A stretch of DNA of 29,169 nucleotides from an uncultured Subdoligranulum sp. Lineage in GTDB: Bacteria > Bacillota_A > Clostridia > Oscillospirales > Ruminococcaceae. Within the stretch, counting starts at the first letter, position 1; every line of letters begins with the position of its first letter. The translations under genes and the position numbers were made by a program. The notes below the pieces were generated by a model that searched no databases, was not told where the DNA came from, and saw only the letters and a list, made by a program, of their open reading frames with translations. Shown in pieces: positions 1 through 8,049 of the stretch. The stretch is taken from NCBI GenBank assembly GCA_900772715.1, contig CAAGRN010000097.1, positions 1 through 29,169 of the forward strand, written 5' to 3'.

Positions 1-1
1 A

Positions 2-343
2 TATAAGCAGTTCGCCGCCGAGCCCGCCCAGGCTTACTATGAGCCGGTCGAGCCTGCCCAGCCTGCCGCCGACAGCGAAAAGGTCGATACCGTGGAGTTT
101 GCCATTGACAGCCACCCGGAGATTCCCGGGGATGTGGCGCAGGACAACCGTTTTCAGGCAGTGTCCGGGCTGTATGCGGACGACGACGCTCAGCCGGCAG
201 CCCCGGCGCGCAAGCCCCGCAAGTCTGCGCCGCGCCGCGCCCCCCGCAAGACCACCCGCAGCACGGCAGCCGCTGCCCAGCCGCAGGGCGAGCTGAATTC
301 CCCGGCGTTTGATAACTTTGAAGGCATTGATTTTGACAGCTGA
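2..343 (+). CDS. C-terminal tail of a probable DivIVA-domain cell-division protein (5' end outside window)
   Basis: An open frame enters from the left edge and ends at TGA 341-343. No start is visible; a GTG at 92 is in frame, but coding-like sequence continues upstream of it, so I treat the gene as truncated by the window. The visible 113 residues are low-complexity: an Ala/Pro/Glu-rich stretch, then a Lys/Arg/Pro/Ala-rich basic stretch (roughly 185-275), then a short acidic-aromatic end (FDNFEGIDFDS). This looks like a disordered tail, not an enzyme. The DivIVA assignment is inferred from position: in many Firmicutes divIVA lies immediately upstream of ileS, and DivIVA proteins of this group often end in disordered tails. 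The diagnostic N-terminal DivIVA coiled coil is not in the window, so another protein with a basic tail remains possible. Confidence 0.5.
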   Translation, partial: YKQFAAEPAQAYYEPVEPAQPAADSEKVDTVEFAIDSHPEIPGDVAQDNRFQAVSGLYADDDAQPAAPARKPRKSAPRRAPRKTTRSTAAAAQPQGELNSPAFDNFEGIDFDS

Positions 344-423
344 TGACCCCATCGGCTGCAAGATAAGCATATAAATACAGGGCTTGCCGCCCCGAAACTT
401 ACAATAGAGGAGAGTTGGAAACT

Positions 424-3198
424 TTGCCGCAGAACTATAACGACACCATCCATAAGATGCAGACCCCGTTTGAAATGCGCGCCGGTCTGCCCAAGAAGGA
501 ACCCAAAATGCTGGAGGACTGGCAGAACAACCACGTCTACGAGCAGATGATCAAGAACAACGAGGGCAAGCCCCAGTACATTCTGCACGACGGCCCTCCG
601 TATGCCAACGGCAACATCCATATGGGTACGGCGCTGAACAAGATCATCAAGGACATCATCATCCGCTACAAGAATATGTCCGGCTTCCAGGCCCCGTATG
701 TACCCGGCTACGACACCCACGGTCTGCCCATCGAGCTGAAGGCTCTCAGCTCTCTGGGTGACAAGAAATCCGGCGTTTCCAAGCTGGAGCTGCGCCAGAT
801 CTGCAAGGAGTTTGCCACCGAGCATATCGACGTTATGAACGAGCAGTTCCAGCGTCTGGGTGTGCAGGGCGACTTTGCCAACCCCTACCTGACCCTGCGC
901 CCCGAATTTGAGGCACGTCAGGTCGAGATTTTCGGCGAGATGGCAAAGAAGGGCTACATCTACAAGGGCATGAAGGCGGTTTACTGGTGCCCCGAGGATC
1001 GCACTGCTCTGGCAGAGGCGGAGATCGAGTACGCCGAGGACGAGTGCGACTCTATCTATGTCCGCTTTAAGCTGACCGGCGACGCCAAGGGCGTGCTGGC
1101 AAAGCACAATATCCCGCTGGAAAAGGCATGGATCGTCATCTGGACCACCACCACCTGGACCCTGCCTGCCAACGTTGCCACCTGCCTGAACCCCAACCTG
1201 GAGTACGCCTTCGTCAAGATCGGCGACGAGTACCATATTATGGCTGCCGGTCTGGTGGAATCCACCATGAAGGGCTGCCATATTGACGAGTACGAAGTCC
1301 TGCCCGAAACCGTTCTGGGCAGCGAGCTGGAGCTGATGGAGTATCAGCACCCCTTCCTGGATCGCACGGGTCTGGTGATTTTGGGCGACCACGTTACGCT
1401 GGAAGGCGGCACCGGCTGCGTCCATACCGCCCCGGGTCACGGTGTCGAGGACTTTGAGGTCTGCGTCAACCATTATCCCCAGCTGCCCATTGTCGTGCCT
1501 GTCGATGAGGCAGGCCGCCTGACCGAGGAAGCCGGTGCCGAGTTTGCCGGCCTCAAGGTCTGGGCTGCCAACAAGGTCATTCTGGAGCATATCAAGGAAA
1601 GCGGTCACCTGATGGGCGTGCAGCACATCACCCACCAGTACCCGCATTGCTGGCGCTGCCATCACCCCATCATCTTCCGCGCGACCGAGCAGTGGTTCTG
1701 CTCCATCGACGCCTTCAAGGAGGATGTCTACAAAGCCATCGACAGCGTAAAGTGGCAGCCCGCCTGGGGTCACGACCGTATGGCGGGCATGGTGCGCGAC
1801 CGCAGCGACTGGTGCATCAGCCGCCAGCGCGTCTGGGGTGTGCCGATCCCGGTATTCTACTGCAAGAAGTGCGGCAAGTACCACATCACCGATGCCTCCA
1901 TCAAGGCGGTGTCCGATCTGTTCCGCAGCGAGGGCAGCGATGCTTGGTACAAGTACGATGCCAACGAGATCATGCCCAAGGGCGAGGTCTGCGAATGCGG
2001 CGCCTCCGACTGGGAGAAGGATCCCGATATTATGGACGTCTGGTTTGACTCCGGCTCCACTTGGAGCGCTGTCTGCCGCGAGCGCCCGGAGCTGCGCTGG
2101 CCCGTCGATATGTATATGGAAGGTGCCGACCAGTTCCGTGGCTGGTTCCAGTCCAGCCTGCTGACCAGCGTTGCCACGCAGGGCGTTGCCCCGTACCGTG
2201 AGGTGCTGTGCCACGGCTGGGTCGTCGATGCACAGGGCAAGCAGATGCACAAATCCGCCGGCAACGGTATGGAGCCTGCCGAGATCATCCGGGATTACGG
2301 CGCCGATATCATCCGCCTGTGGGTCGCCTCCAGCGACTACACCGTCGATGTCCGCGCCGGCAAGGAAATCTTCCGCCAGCTGAGCGAGGCTTACCGCAAG
2401 ATGCGCAACACGGCGCGCTTTATGCTGGGCAACATCGACGACTTTGACCCCGCCAAGGATATGGTGGCGGACGACCAGCTGTTTGAGATCGACCGCTGGG
2501 CGCTGGAAGCCTGCAACAAGCTGACCGCCAACCTGCGCGACGCTTACGAGCATTACGATTTCAGCCGCGCCTACCATGCGCTGTACAACTTCTGCGTCAT
2601 TGATATGTCCAACTTCTATATGGACGTCATCAAGGATCGTCTGTACTGCGCCGACGACCATGCCCGCCGCTGCGCACAGAGCGCACTGTACCGGATTCTG
2701 GTGGACTTCACCAAGCTGCTCAGCCCCATCCTGTGCTTCACCAGCCAGGAAATCTGGAGCTATGTACCCAAGCTGCCCGGTATGAAGGACTATGTCGTCT
2801 TTGAGCAGATGCCGGAGGTCAAGCCCAGCGCCGATGAAGCGTTCACCGCCAAGTGGGACAAGATCATGGCGATCCGCGACGACGTCAAGAAGGTTCTGGA
2901 GCAGGCGCGTGCCGATAAGGTCATCGGCTCCGCACTGGAGGCTTGCCTGACGCTGTACTGCTCCAAGGAGCTGTACGACTTCCTGAATGCGATCCCCATG
3001 GATGAGCTGGCTGACCTGTTCATCGTTTCCAAGGTTGACCTCGTCGAGGGCGAGGGCGGCGTCAAGGGTCTGGTCGAGGGTCTTGGTGCTGCTGCCGAGC
3101 ACGCGGCAGGCGACAAGTGCCAGCGCTGCTGGAAGTATGAGCCTTCCGTTGGCGAAAACGGTCTGTGCCCGCGCTGCGCCAGCGTTCTGGGTCTGTAA
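424..3198 (+). CDS. ileS: Isoleucyl-tRNA synthetase, TTG start
   Basis: Class I aminoacyl-tRNA synthetase that charges tRNA-Ile with isoleucine in the cytoplasm; the connective domain edits misactivated valine. About 924 aa, the usual bacterial IleRS length. The HIGH-type motif is GNIHMGTALNK (HMGT at about 66-69). The KMSKS loop reads QMHKS (about 607-611) followed by AGNGMEP, a variant I recall from clostridial IleRS. A C-terminal zinc ribbon has Cys at about 899, 902, 915 and 918 (CQRC and CPRC). No ATG lies near the start. TTG 415 is only 2 nt from the AGGAG at 408-412, whereas TTG 424 is 11 nt away and gives the N-terminus MPQNYNDTIHKMQ, which better fits the family; I chose 424, with ATG 454 a weaker alternative. 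The 80-nt upstream gap is too short for a T-box. A strong terminator follows. Confidence 0.97.
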   Translation: MPQNYNDTIHKMQTPFEMRAGLPKKEPKMLEDWQNNHVYEQMIKNNEGKPQYILHDGPPYANGNIHMGTALNKIIKDIIIRYKNMSGFQAPYVPGYDTHGLPIELKALSSLGDKKSGVSKLELRQICKEFATEHIDVMNEQFQRLGVQGDFANPYLTLRPEFEARQVEIFGEMAKKGYIYKGMKAVYWCPEDRTALAEAEIEYAEDECDSIYVRFKLTGDAKGVLAKHNIPLEKAWIVIWTTTTWTLPANVATCLNPNLEYAFVKIGDEYHIMAAGLVESTMKGCHIDEYEVLPETVLGSELELMEYQHPFLDRTGLVILGDHVTLEGGTGCVHTAPGHGVEDFEVCVNHYPQLPIVVPVDEAGRLTEEAGAEFAGLKVWAANKVILEHIKESGHLMGVQHITHQYPHCWRCHHPIIFRATEQWFCSIDAFKEDVYKAIDSVKWQPAWGHDRMAGMVRDRSDWCISRQRVWGVPIPVFYCKKCGKYHITDASIKAVSDLFRSEGSDAWYKYDANEIMPKGEVCECGASDWEKDPDIMDVWFDSGSTWSAVCRERPELRWPVDMYMEGADQFRGWFQSSLLTSVATQGVAPYREVLCHGWVVDAQGKQMHKSAGNGMEPAEIIRDYGADIIRLWVASSDYTVDVRAGKEIFRQLSEAYRKMRNTARFMLGNIDDFDPAKDMVADDQLFEIDRWALEACNKLTANLRDAYEHYDFSRAYHALYNFCVIDMSNFYMDVIKDRLYCADDHARRCAQSALYRILVDFTKLLSPILCFTSQEIWSYVPKLPGMKDYVVFEQMPEVKPSADEAFTAKWDKIMAIRDDVKKVLEQARADKVIGSALEACLTLYCSKELYDFLNAIPMDELADLFIVSKVDLVEGEGGVKGLVEGLGAAAEHAAGDKCQRCWKYEPSVGENGLCPRCASVLGL

Positions 3199-3207
3199 TT
3201 TATTCTT

Positions 3208-3245
3208 CAGCGGTGCTTAGAATGGGTAAGCACCGCTGATTTTTT
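3208..3245 (+). terminator. Intrinsic terminator after ileS
   Basis: A perfect 12-bp stem (CAGCGGTGCTTA at 3208-3219, TAAGCACCGCTG at 3227-3238) with a 7-nt loop is followed by ATTTTTTA. It lies 10 nt after the ileS stop and 16 nt before the lspA start, so it should separate the two transcripts or attenuate read-through into lspA. Confidence 0.9.
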
Positions 3246-3260
3246 AGGTGTAGGTGTTCT

Positions 3261-3770
3261 ATGATTTTTGGTATTGTTTCGGTTCTGGCAGCCGCTGCCT
3301 TGGTGGCGGCGGATCAGGGCATCAAGCTGTGGGCGTCTGCCAATCTGCAGCCGGTCGGCGCCATGCCGGTTTTGCCCGGCATCGTGGAGCTGCGCTTTTG
3401 CCTGAATGACGGTATGGCGTTTTCCATGCTGGCGGGCAAGCAGGCGCTGCTCATCGGCGTGACCTCGCTTATGCTGCTGGCGGTGCTTATCATGCTGTTT
3501 GTGCGCAAAATGCCCTTGGCAGAGCGCATAGCGTGGACGCTTGTGCTGGGCGGCGGCGTGGGGAACCTCATCGACCGCGTGCTGAACGGCGTGGTGGTGG
3601 ATTACATCAACGTGCTGTTTATGAACTTTGCCATCTTCAATTTTGCGGATATCTGCGTCTGCGTGGGCGTGGCGCTGCTGATCGTGGCGGCGCTGTGGGA
3701 AAGCCGCCAAGACGAAAAAGCCGCAAAAGCCGGTCAACAAAAGGGAACCGACGCCCATGAAGCCGATTGA
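3261..3770 (+). CDS. lspA: Lipoprotein signal peptidase (signal peptidase II)
   Basis: Membrane aspartyl protease that removes the signal peptide of prolipoproteins after lipid modification of the lipobox Cys. The 169-aa protein has the expected four hydrophobic segments. Family motifs are ADQGIK (about 17-22), NDGMAFS (49-55), GGGVGNLIDR (97-106), VVDYI with the presumed catalytic Asp114, and FNFADICV with the partner Asp130. The last ~20 residues are a hydrophilic tail. The ATG at 3261 has only a weak ribosome binding site (a GGTG run upstream). It overlaps the following pseudouridine synthase by 14 nt, suggesting translational coupling. Likely substrates in this window are the BMP lipoprotein at 25506-26609 and the lipoprotein start at 28993. 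Confidence 0.95.
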   Translation: MIFGIVSVLAAAALVAADQGIKLWASANLQPVGAMPVLPGIVELRFCLNDGMAFSMLAGKQALLIGVTSLMLLAVLIMLFVRKMPLAERIAWTLVLGGGVGNLIDRVLNGVVVDYINVLFMNFAIFNFADICVCVGVALLIVAALWESRQDEKAAKAGQQKGTDAHEAD

Positions 3771-4689
3771 ACTGGTAGCGGACGCCCAAAGCACGGGACG
3801 TCTGGATGCTTGGCTGGCGGCGCAGTGCGGCGAGCTTTCCCGCACAGCGGTGCAGAACCTGATCGAGCAGGGGGCAGTGACCGCTGACGGTGCGCCGGTC
3901 AACAAAAAGGACAAGGTGCGCCCCGGCGCGCTGTACCGGGTCGAGGTACCTGACCCCGCACCCATTGAAGCGCAGCCCCAGAATATCCCGCTGGAAATCG
4001 TTTACGAGGACGACGACCTGCTGGTGGTCAACAAGCCCAAGGGCATGGTGGTGCATCCGGCACCCGGCAACCCCGACAGAACCATGGTCAACGCGCTTTT
4101 GTACCACTGCGCGGGACGGCTTTCCGGCGTGGGGGGCGCGATACGCCCCGGCATTGTCCACCGCATCGACAAGGATACCAGCGGGCTTTTGGTGGTGGCA
4201 AAAAACGACGCCACGCACCAAGCGCTGACCGAACAGATGAGCGTACACAGCATCCACCGCGTCTACCACGCCGTGGTGTACGGCAATCTGCGCGAGGACG
4301 AGGGCTTTGTGGAAGGCTGGCTGGGGCGTGACCCCAAGAACCGCAAAAAGATGGCGGTGCTGCCGCAGGGGGCAGCCGGTGCCAAGTACGCCTACACAAG
4401 CTGGCGCGTGCTGGAACGCTTCGGCAAGTTTACCTACATTGCCTGCAAGCTGAAAACCGGGCGCACCCACCAGATTCGCGTGCATATGGCGTCCTTGGGG
4501 CATCCGCTGGCAGGGGACGAGGTGTACGGTCCGCGCAATGTCATAAAAAATCTCGGCGGTCAGTGCCTGCACGCCAAGGAGCTGGGCTTTGTTCACCCCG
4601 CAACCGGGGCGTGGATGCAGTTTGATTCTCTCTTGCCGCCCTATTTTACGGATTATCTGAATCGTTTAAGAAAGGAAAACCCCGTATGA
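3757..4689 (+). CDS. RluA/RluD-family 23S rRNA pseudouridine synthase
   Basis: Isomerises uridine to pseudouridine in RNA, most likely 23S rRNA. The 310 aa begin with an S4-like RNA-binding region (about 12-65, GRLDAWLAAQCGELSRTAVQNL cut by the family's usual spacing) and continue into the catalytic domain. The hallmark HRIDKDTSGLLV is at 135-146, with the catalytic Asp138. KTGRTHQIRVH further on is the second family motif. The length and the S4 domain favour the RluD-like group over short RluA types; the exact target uridine cannot be read from sequence. The start lies inside the end of lspA, preceded by AAAGGGAA, and the stop overlaps the next ATG (ATGA at 4686-4689). lspA next to an rluD-type gene is a common arrangement in Firmicutes. 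Confidence 0.93.
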   Translation: MKPIELVADAQSTGRLDAWLAAQCGELSRTAVQNLIEQGAVTADGAPVNKKDKVRPGALYRVEVPDPAPIEAQPQNIPLEIVYEDDDLLVVNKPKGMVVHPAPGNPDRTMVNALLYHCAGRLSGVGGAIRPGIVHRIDKDTSGLLVVAKNDATHQALTEQMSVHSIHRVYHAVVYGNLREDEGFVEGWLGRDPKNRKKMAVLPQGAAGAKYAYTSWRVLERFGKFTYIACKLKTGRTHQIRVHMASLGHPLAGDEVYGPRNVIKNLGGQCLHAKELGFVHPATGAWMQFDSLLPPYFTDYLNRLRKENPV

Positions 4690-5516
4690 GTTTGCTGCTC
4701 AGCGATACCCTTGTGGTATGTGATATGGACAATACACTGCTTACGGCCAAGGAAGGGCTGCCTGCCTGCAACCGCACGGTGATCCAACTGTTTACCGAGA
4801 TGGGCGGGCTGTTCACCGTGGCAACCGGACGCCCGCCGGAGTCTATCCGTGCGGCGCTGCCGGGCATCACGCTGTCCTCGCCCGCGATCTCCTGCAACGG
4901 TGCGCTGCTGTATGATTTCAGCAACAATACCGTGCTGCAGCGCTCGACCCTGAACCGTGAGCAGGCGACCACGGCGATTCTGGACGTGATGGAGCATTTC
5001 CCGCGTATGGGTGTGGAGGTTATGGCGGGCGACGGCGAAATGTACGTTGTGCGCGCCAACGAAACCACCCACGCCCATCAGGTGGACGAGCAGCTGGGCA
5101 GCATTGCCTGCCCGCTGGAAAATGTACCCGACGGCTGGGTCAAGGTGGTATTTGCCGCCGACCCCGAGAGCATCCGCAAGCTGTCGCAGTACACGAAGAA
5201 CCGCTATTACGGCGGCGAAAATTACTTCTCCCACACCAACAGCATCTATCTGGAAATTATGCCGGGCGGTGTCAGCAAGGCAAGCGGACTGCAAAACCTT
5301 TGCACCCTGCTGGACAAAAACATCAAAAAGATCATCGTCATCGGCGACTACTATAACGACTTGGAGCTGATGCACGCGGGCGGGTACGCCGTGGCGGTTG
5401 CCAACGCCCCGGCAGAGGTCAAGGCGGCAGCCGATTTTGTGACCACCTGCACCTGCTCGGAGGGCGCTGTGGGCGAGTTCCTGTACGACCTGATGGAGAA
5501 AGCAAACCGCATCTGA
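4686..5516 (+). CDS. Cof-type HAD-superfamily phosphatase
   Basis: Predicted Mg-dependent phosphohydrolase of the HAD superfamily, Cof/IIB type (sugar phosphates or similar small phosphoesters); the substrate is not predictable. Of 276 aa, motif I is CDMDNTLL with nucleophile Asp13 and acid/base Asp15. Motif II is near TVATGRPPES (about 40-49). Motif IV is GDYYNDLELM near residue 220, followed by AVAVANAPAEVKAAAD, typical of the Cof group. A cap domain fills the middle (about 85-185). The start overlaps the preceding stop by 4 nt, with AAAGGAAAA about 10 nt upstream, so translation is probably coupled. It belongs to the 3261-6272 gene run. Confidence 0.92.
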   Translation: MSLLLSDTLVVCDMDNTLLTAKEGLPACNRTVIQLFTEMGGLFTVATGRPPESIRAALPGITLSSPAISCNGALLYDFSNNTVLQRSTLNREQATTAILDVMEHFPRMGVEVMAGDGEMYVVRANETTHAHQVDEQLGSIACPLENVPDGWVKVVFAADPESIRKLSQYTKNRYYGGENYFSHTNSIYLEIMPGGVSKASGLQNLCTLLDKNIKKIIVIGDYYNDLELMHAGGYAVAVANAPAEVKAAADFVTTCTCSEGAVGEFLYDLMEKANRI

Positions 5517-5535
5517 AACACTGCGAGGTACTGCC

Positions 5536-6009
5536 ATGAGAGTTACCGATTTTATGGACCCCAAGGGCATTTTGCTGCACGCCAACATCCACACCATGCA
5601 GGACACGGTGGGAATCCTGGTGGAACTGCAGGAGGGCTTGGGCGGCATTACCAACGGCACGGCGTGCTACAATGCCGCCTGCAAGCGGGAAACGATGGGC
5701 GGGACCACCGCCATCGGGCAGGGAATTGCGCTGCCGCACACCGCCAACGCCGGTGTCTGTGCGCCGGGGGTGTCAGCGGTGGTGCTGCGCCGCGGCGTGG
5801 ACTGGGGCGCACCCGATGAAATGCCGGTGGACCTTGTGTTTATGGTGGCGATCCCGCCCCACAACGAAAGCCTGCACCTGCAGATTTTGGCGCGGCTCGT
5901 CAATCTTTTACAGAAAAAGACCCTGACCGAGGCACTGCGCAGCGCCGCGAACCCGGAGCGTTTTCTGGAGCTGCTGAAAAAGGCAGAGGCAGACTGCTTT
6001 GCAGAATGA
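5536..6009 (+). CDS. Stand-alone PTS EIIA domain protein (fructose/mannitol or PtsN type)
   Basis: A 157-aa single-domain EIIA of the fructose/mannitol superfamily, which accepts phosphate from HPr. The phosphorylated His is His68 in GQGIALPHT, and the second conserved His is His114 in ESLHLQIL. GGTTAIGQGIALPH is the classic signature. No EIIB or EIIC gene lies nearby, so it may serve a remote transporter or act as a PtsN-like regulatory phosphoacceptor; sequence alone does not decide. An SD-like GAGGT lies about 7 nt before the ATG. The stop overlaps the next start (ATGA at 6006-6009), which links it to the DUF1294 gene. Confidence 0.9.
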   Translation: MRVTDFMDPKGILLHANIHTMQDTVGILVELQEGLGGITNGTACYNAACKRETMGGTTAIGQGIALPHTANAGVCAPGVSAVVLRRGVDWGAPDEMPVDLVFMVAIPPHNESLHLQILARLVNLLQKKTLTEALRSAANPERFLELLKKAEADCFAE

Positions 6010-6272
6010 TGGATAAGCTGTTGTATCTTTATCTTGCTGCAATCAACGCAGCAGCGTTTGTTATGATGGGCGTGGACAAGCGCCGCGCCCGCAGGGGACG
6101 TTGGCGGATCTCTGAAAAAGCGTTGTTTGCCGCTGCCTTGGCGGGCGGCAGCGCGGGGGCTGTTTTGGGAATGCAAATTTTCCGCCATAAGACCCGCCAC
6201 TGGTATTTTGTGTGGGGGATGCCCGCGATTCTTGCCTTGCAGCTGGTGCTTTTCTGCCGCTTTGCGGTGTGA
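6006..6272 (+). CDS. DUF1294 small membrane protein
   Basis: An 88-aa protein with the DUF1294 pattern: an N-terminal hydrophobic segment (about 4-22, with NAAAFVMMGVDKRRA), a conserved basic stretch leading to RISEKALF, a glycine-rich helix (LAGGSAGAVLGMQIFRHKT, about 45-64), and a final hydrophobic segment. The function of this family is unknown. I expect two to three membrane helices. It starts with two ATG codons in a row (6006 and 6009), the first overlapping the EIIA stop. It is the last gene of the lspA run; no clear terminator hairpin follows in the AT-rich 6273-6420 stretch. Confidence 0.88.
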   Translation: MMDKLLYLYLAAINAAAFVMMGVDKRRARRGRWRISEKALFAAALAGGSAGAVLGMQIFRHKTRHWYFVWGMPAILALQLVLFCRFAV

Positions 6273-6338
6273 AGCCGGGAATTGACCCTGTATCGCATAT
6301 TTTTTGCAAGCTTGAGCGCGGAGCAGACTTTGTGTAAG

Positions 6339-6356
6339 TTGATAAATTCATAACGA
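6339..6356. promoter_or_regulatory. Rex-like inverted repeat upstream of pta (tentative)
   Basis: TTGATAA-ATTC-ATAACGA matches the known Rex operator pattern TTGTTAA-n4-TTAACAA at 11 of 14 arm positions. Rex is the NADH/NAD-sensing repressor that controls fermentation genes in many Firmicutes. The site lies about 66 bp upstream of the first pta -35 element, an unusual distance for a repressor. The match is by eye and could be chance in AT-rich DNA. Confidence 0.25.
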
Positions 6357-6421
6357 TCTGGGCTTGATATTTTATTAACTTTGCGAATTATTTTGTTGTC
6401 TGCCACAAAGTTGCACATTTG

Positions 6422-6481
6422 TTGCTGAAATTTTTAGAAATGTTCTATAATCTTTGCATTGGGCAAAATCGGTGCTATAAT
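6422..6481 (+). promoter_or_regulatory. Two tandem sigma-A-type promoters for pta
   Basis: The first is TTGCTG (6422-6427), 18 bp, TATAAT (6446-6451). The second is TTTGCA (6453-6458), 17 bp, TATAAT (6476-6481), with a TG dinucleotide one base before the -10 (extended -10). The -10 boxes are exactly 30 bp apart. The surrounding 6290-6450 stretch is AT-rich, unlike the genes on either side. The transcript leader would be about 50-80 nt. Confidence 0.65.
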
Positions 6482-6535
6482 AGTTCTGTAAGTGAGGCGC
6501 AGGGTCGCTGCGCGGAATATATGGAGGTAAGAAGT

Positions 6536-7501
6536 ATGTCCATTTTCGAGAATTTTGAAAAGAAGCTGCAGGCAGAACCCAAATCGATCGTATTTACCGA
6601 GGGTACCGATGCCCGCATCCTGTCCGCTGCCAGCCGTCTGGTGGCAGGCAAGACCCTGAAGGTCATCCTGCTGGGCAACGTGGATGAGGTCAAGAAGGCA
6701 GCTGCCGAGGGCGGCTTTGCCATTGACGGCGCAGAGATCCTGGACCCCGCCAGCTATGAAGGCTTTGACGAGATGGTCGCCAAGATGGTGGAGCTGCGCA
6801 AGGGCAAGATGACCGACGAGCAGTGCCGCGCTGCCCTGTCCAAGGGCAACTACTTCGGCACCATGCTGGTCAAGATGGGCAAGGCAGACTGCCTGCTGGG
6901 CGGCGCAACCTACTCCACCGCTGACACCGTGCGCCCCGCGCTGCAGCTCATCAAGTGCAAGCCCGGCATCAAGTCGGTCAGCTCCTGCTTTATCCTGATG
7001 CGCGGCGACGAGAGCATCGCCATGGGCGACTGCGCCATCAACATTGACCCCACCGAGGACGAGATCGTCGAGTCCACCGTTGAAACCGCCCACACCGCGG
7101 AGGTGTTCGGTATTGACCCCCGCGTAGCGCTGCTGTCCTACTCCACCAAGGGTTCCGGCAAGGGCGAAACCGTGGACAAGATGCGCAACGCCACCCTGCG
7201 TGTGCAGGAGGCACATCCCGAACTGAAGGTTGACGGCGAGCTGCAGTTTGACGCTGCCGTTGCCCCCGAGGTCGGTCAGCTGAAGGCGCCCGGCTCCAAG
7301 GTTGCCGGCTATGCCAACACCTTTATCTTCCCCAACATCAACGCCGGCAATATCGGCTACAAGATCGCCCAGCGTCTGGGCGGCTACGAGGCCTACGGTC
7401 CCATTCTGCAGGGTCTGAACGCTCCCATCAACGACCTGTCCCGCGGCTGCAACGCCGAGGAGGTCTACAAGATGGCACTGATCACCGCAGCCCTCATCTG
7501 A
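6536..7501 (+). CDS. pta: Phosphate acetyltransferase (short, single-domain form)
   Basis: Converts acetyl-CoA and phosphate to acetyl phosphate and CoA, the first step of ATP-yielding acetate formation, in the cytoplasm. The 321 aa fit the short PTA_PTB enzyme without the N-terminal DRTGG domains of long Pta. Supporting stretches are IVFTEGTDARI near the N-terminus, KADCLLGGATYSTADTVRPA, and the C-terminal FPNINAGNIGYKIAQRLGG and GLNAPINDLSRGC characteristic of Pta. The frame is open further upstream, but ATG 6536 has GGAGG at 6523-6527 with 8-nt spacing and gives the family N-terminus. No ackA is present in the window, so acetate kinase must be elsewhere. It is monocistronic, between a double promoter and a strong terminator. 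Confidence 0.96.
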   Translation: MSIFENFEKKLQAEPKSIVFTEGTDARILSAASRLVAGKTLKVILLGNVDEVKKAAAEGGFAIDGAEILDPASYEGFDEMVAKMVELRKGKMTDEQCRAALSKGNYFGTMLVKMGKADCLLGGATYSTADTVRPALQLIKCKPGIKSVSSCFILMRGDESIAMGDCAINIDPTEDEIVESTVETAHTAEVFGIDPRVALLSYSTKGSGKGETVDKMRNATLRVQEAHPELKVDGELQFDAAVAPEVGQLKAPGSKVAGYANTFIFPNINAGNIGYKIAQRLGGYEAYGPILQGLNAPINDLSRGCNAEEVYKMALITAALI

Positions 7502-7515
7502 AAATCGGCATAGAA

Positions 7516-7557
7516 AACAGCCCCTGCGCTTTGGTTTAAGCGCAGGGGCTGTTTTTG
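7516..7557. terminator. Strong, probably bidirectional terminator between pta and luxS
   Basis: A perfect 16-bp stem (AACAGCCCCTGCGCTT at 7516-7531, its complement at 7538-7553) with a 6-nt loop TGGTTT. T5 follows on the plus strand. On the minus strand the run after the stem is TTCTA, weaker. It serves pta and, for converging transcripts, luxS. Confidence 0.92.
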
Positions 7558-7577
7558 TGATTATGCTGTGGGAAAAA

Positions 7578-8039
7578 TCAATAGTGCAGATGCTCGGCGT
7601 CCAGCGCGTTCAGCACGGGAACCATCGCGGCAGCCTCCACGCGGGCGGCAACGGGATCCAGCATCAGGTAGTTGCCGCACTCAACGGCAGAGGCACCGGG
7701 AATGTCGCCGGTGTATTGCGCCATCCAAGCAAAGGCACTGCGGGTCAGTTCCAGTGCTTCGGCGGGGGTAAGCCCGGTGGTCACCAGATAAAACCCGGTC
7801 AGGCAGCCCATGGGTCCGACATACACAACACCCTTGCTGAACCGGCTGTTGCGGGCGTAGGTGGCAAACAGATGCTCCAGCGTGTGGGCGCAGGCAGGGG
7901 AGAGATAGCTGCCTTGGTTGGGGCGCTTCATACGCACATCCCAAGTCAGAATTTCCCCGTCGGCACCGTCCCGGCGCGACAGATACATACCGGGCAAAAG
8001 CGTGGTGTGATCCACGCAGAAACTGGCGATTCGTTCCAT
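7578..8039 (-). CDS. luxS: S-ribosylhomocysteine lyase (AI-2 synthase)
   Basis: Splits S-ribosylhomocysteine into homocysteine and 4,5-dihydroxy-2,3-pentanedione, the AI-2 precursor, in the activated methyl cycle. The 153 aa match LuxS length. The metal site is HTLEH (His52, His56) plus Cys121 in ECGNY; the catalytic Cys79 lies in GPMGCLTGFYL. DHTTLLPGMYLSR near the N-terminus is also typical. I chose ATG 8039, which has AAGGAG at 8046-8051 with 6-nt spacing, over a longer open frame. The SD overlaps the pyk stop, and only 10 nt separate the genes, so luxS is probably cotranscribed with pyk. No methylthioadenosine/SAH nucleosidase gene is nearby. Confidence 0.97.
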   Translation of the reverse strand: MERIASFCVDHTTLLPGMYLSRRDGADGEILTWDVRMKRPNQGSYLSPACAHTLEHLFATYARNSRFSKGVVYVGPMGCLTGFYLVTTGLTPAEALELTRSAFAWMAQYTGDIPGASAVECGNYLMLDPVAARVEAAAMVPVLNALDAEHLHY

Positions 8040-8049
8040 AACAGGCTCC

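Noticed and set aside
344..423. T-box leader upstream of ileS
   Set aside because: Only 80 nt, with no T-box sequence or terminator/antiterminator pair.
190..3102. 970-aa open frame on the minus strand opposite ileS
   Set aside because: It is antisense to a clear IleRS with all motifs. The frame stays open because GC-rich codon choice makes stop triplets rare on the other strand; the translation has no recognisable domain.
6419..6535. 39-codon upstream extension of pta
   Set aside because: It covers the promoter region; ATG 6536 has a good SD and the family N-terminus.
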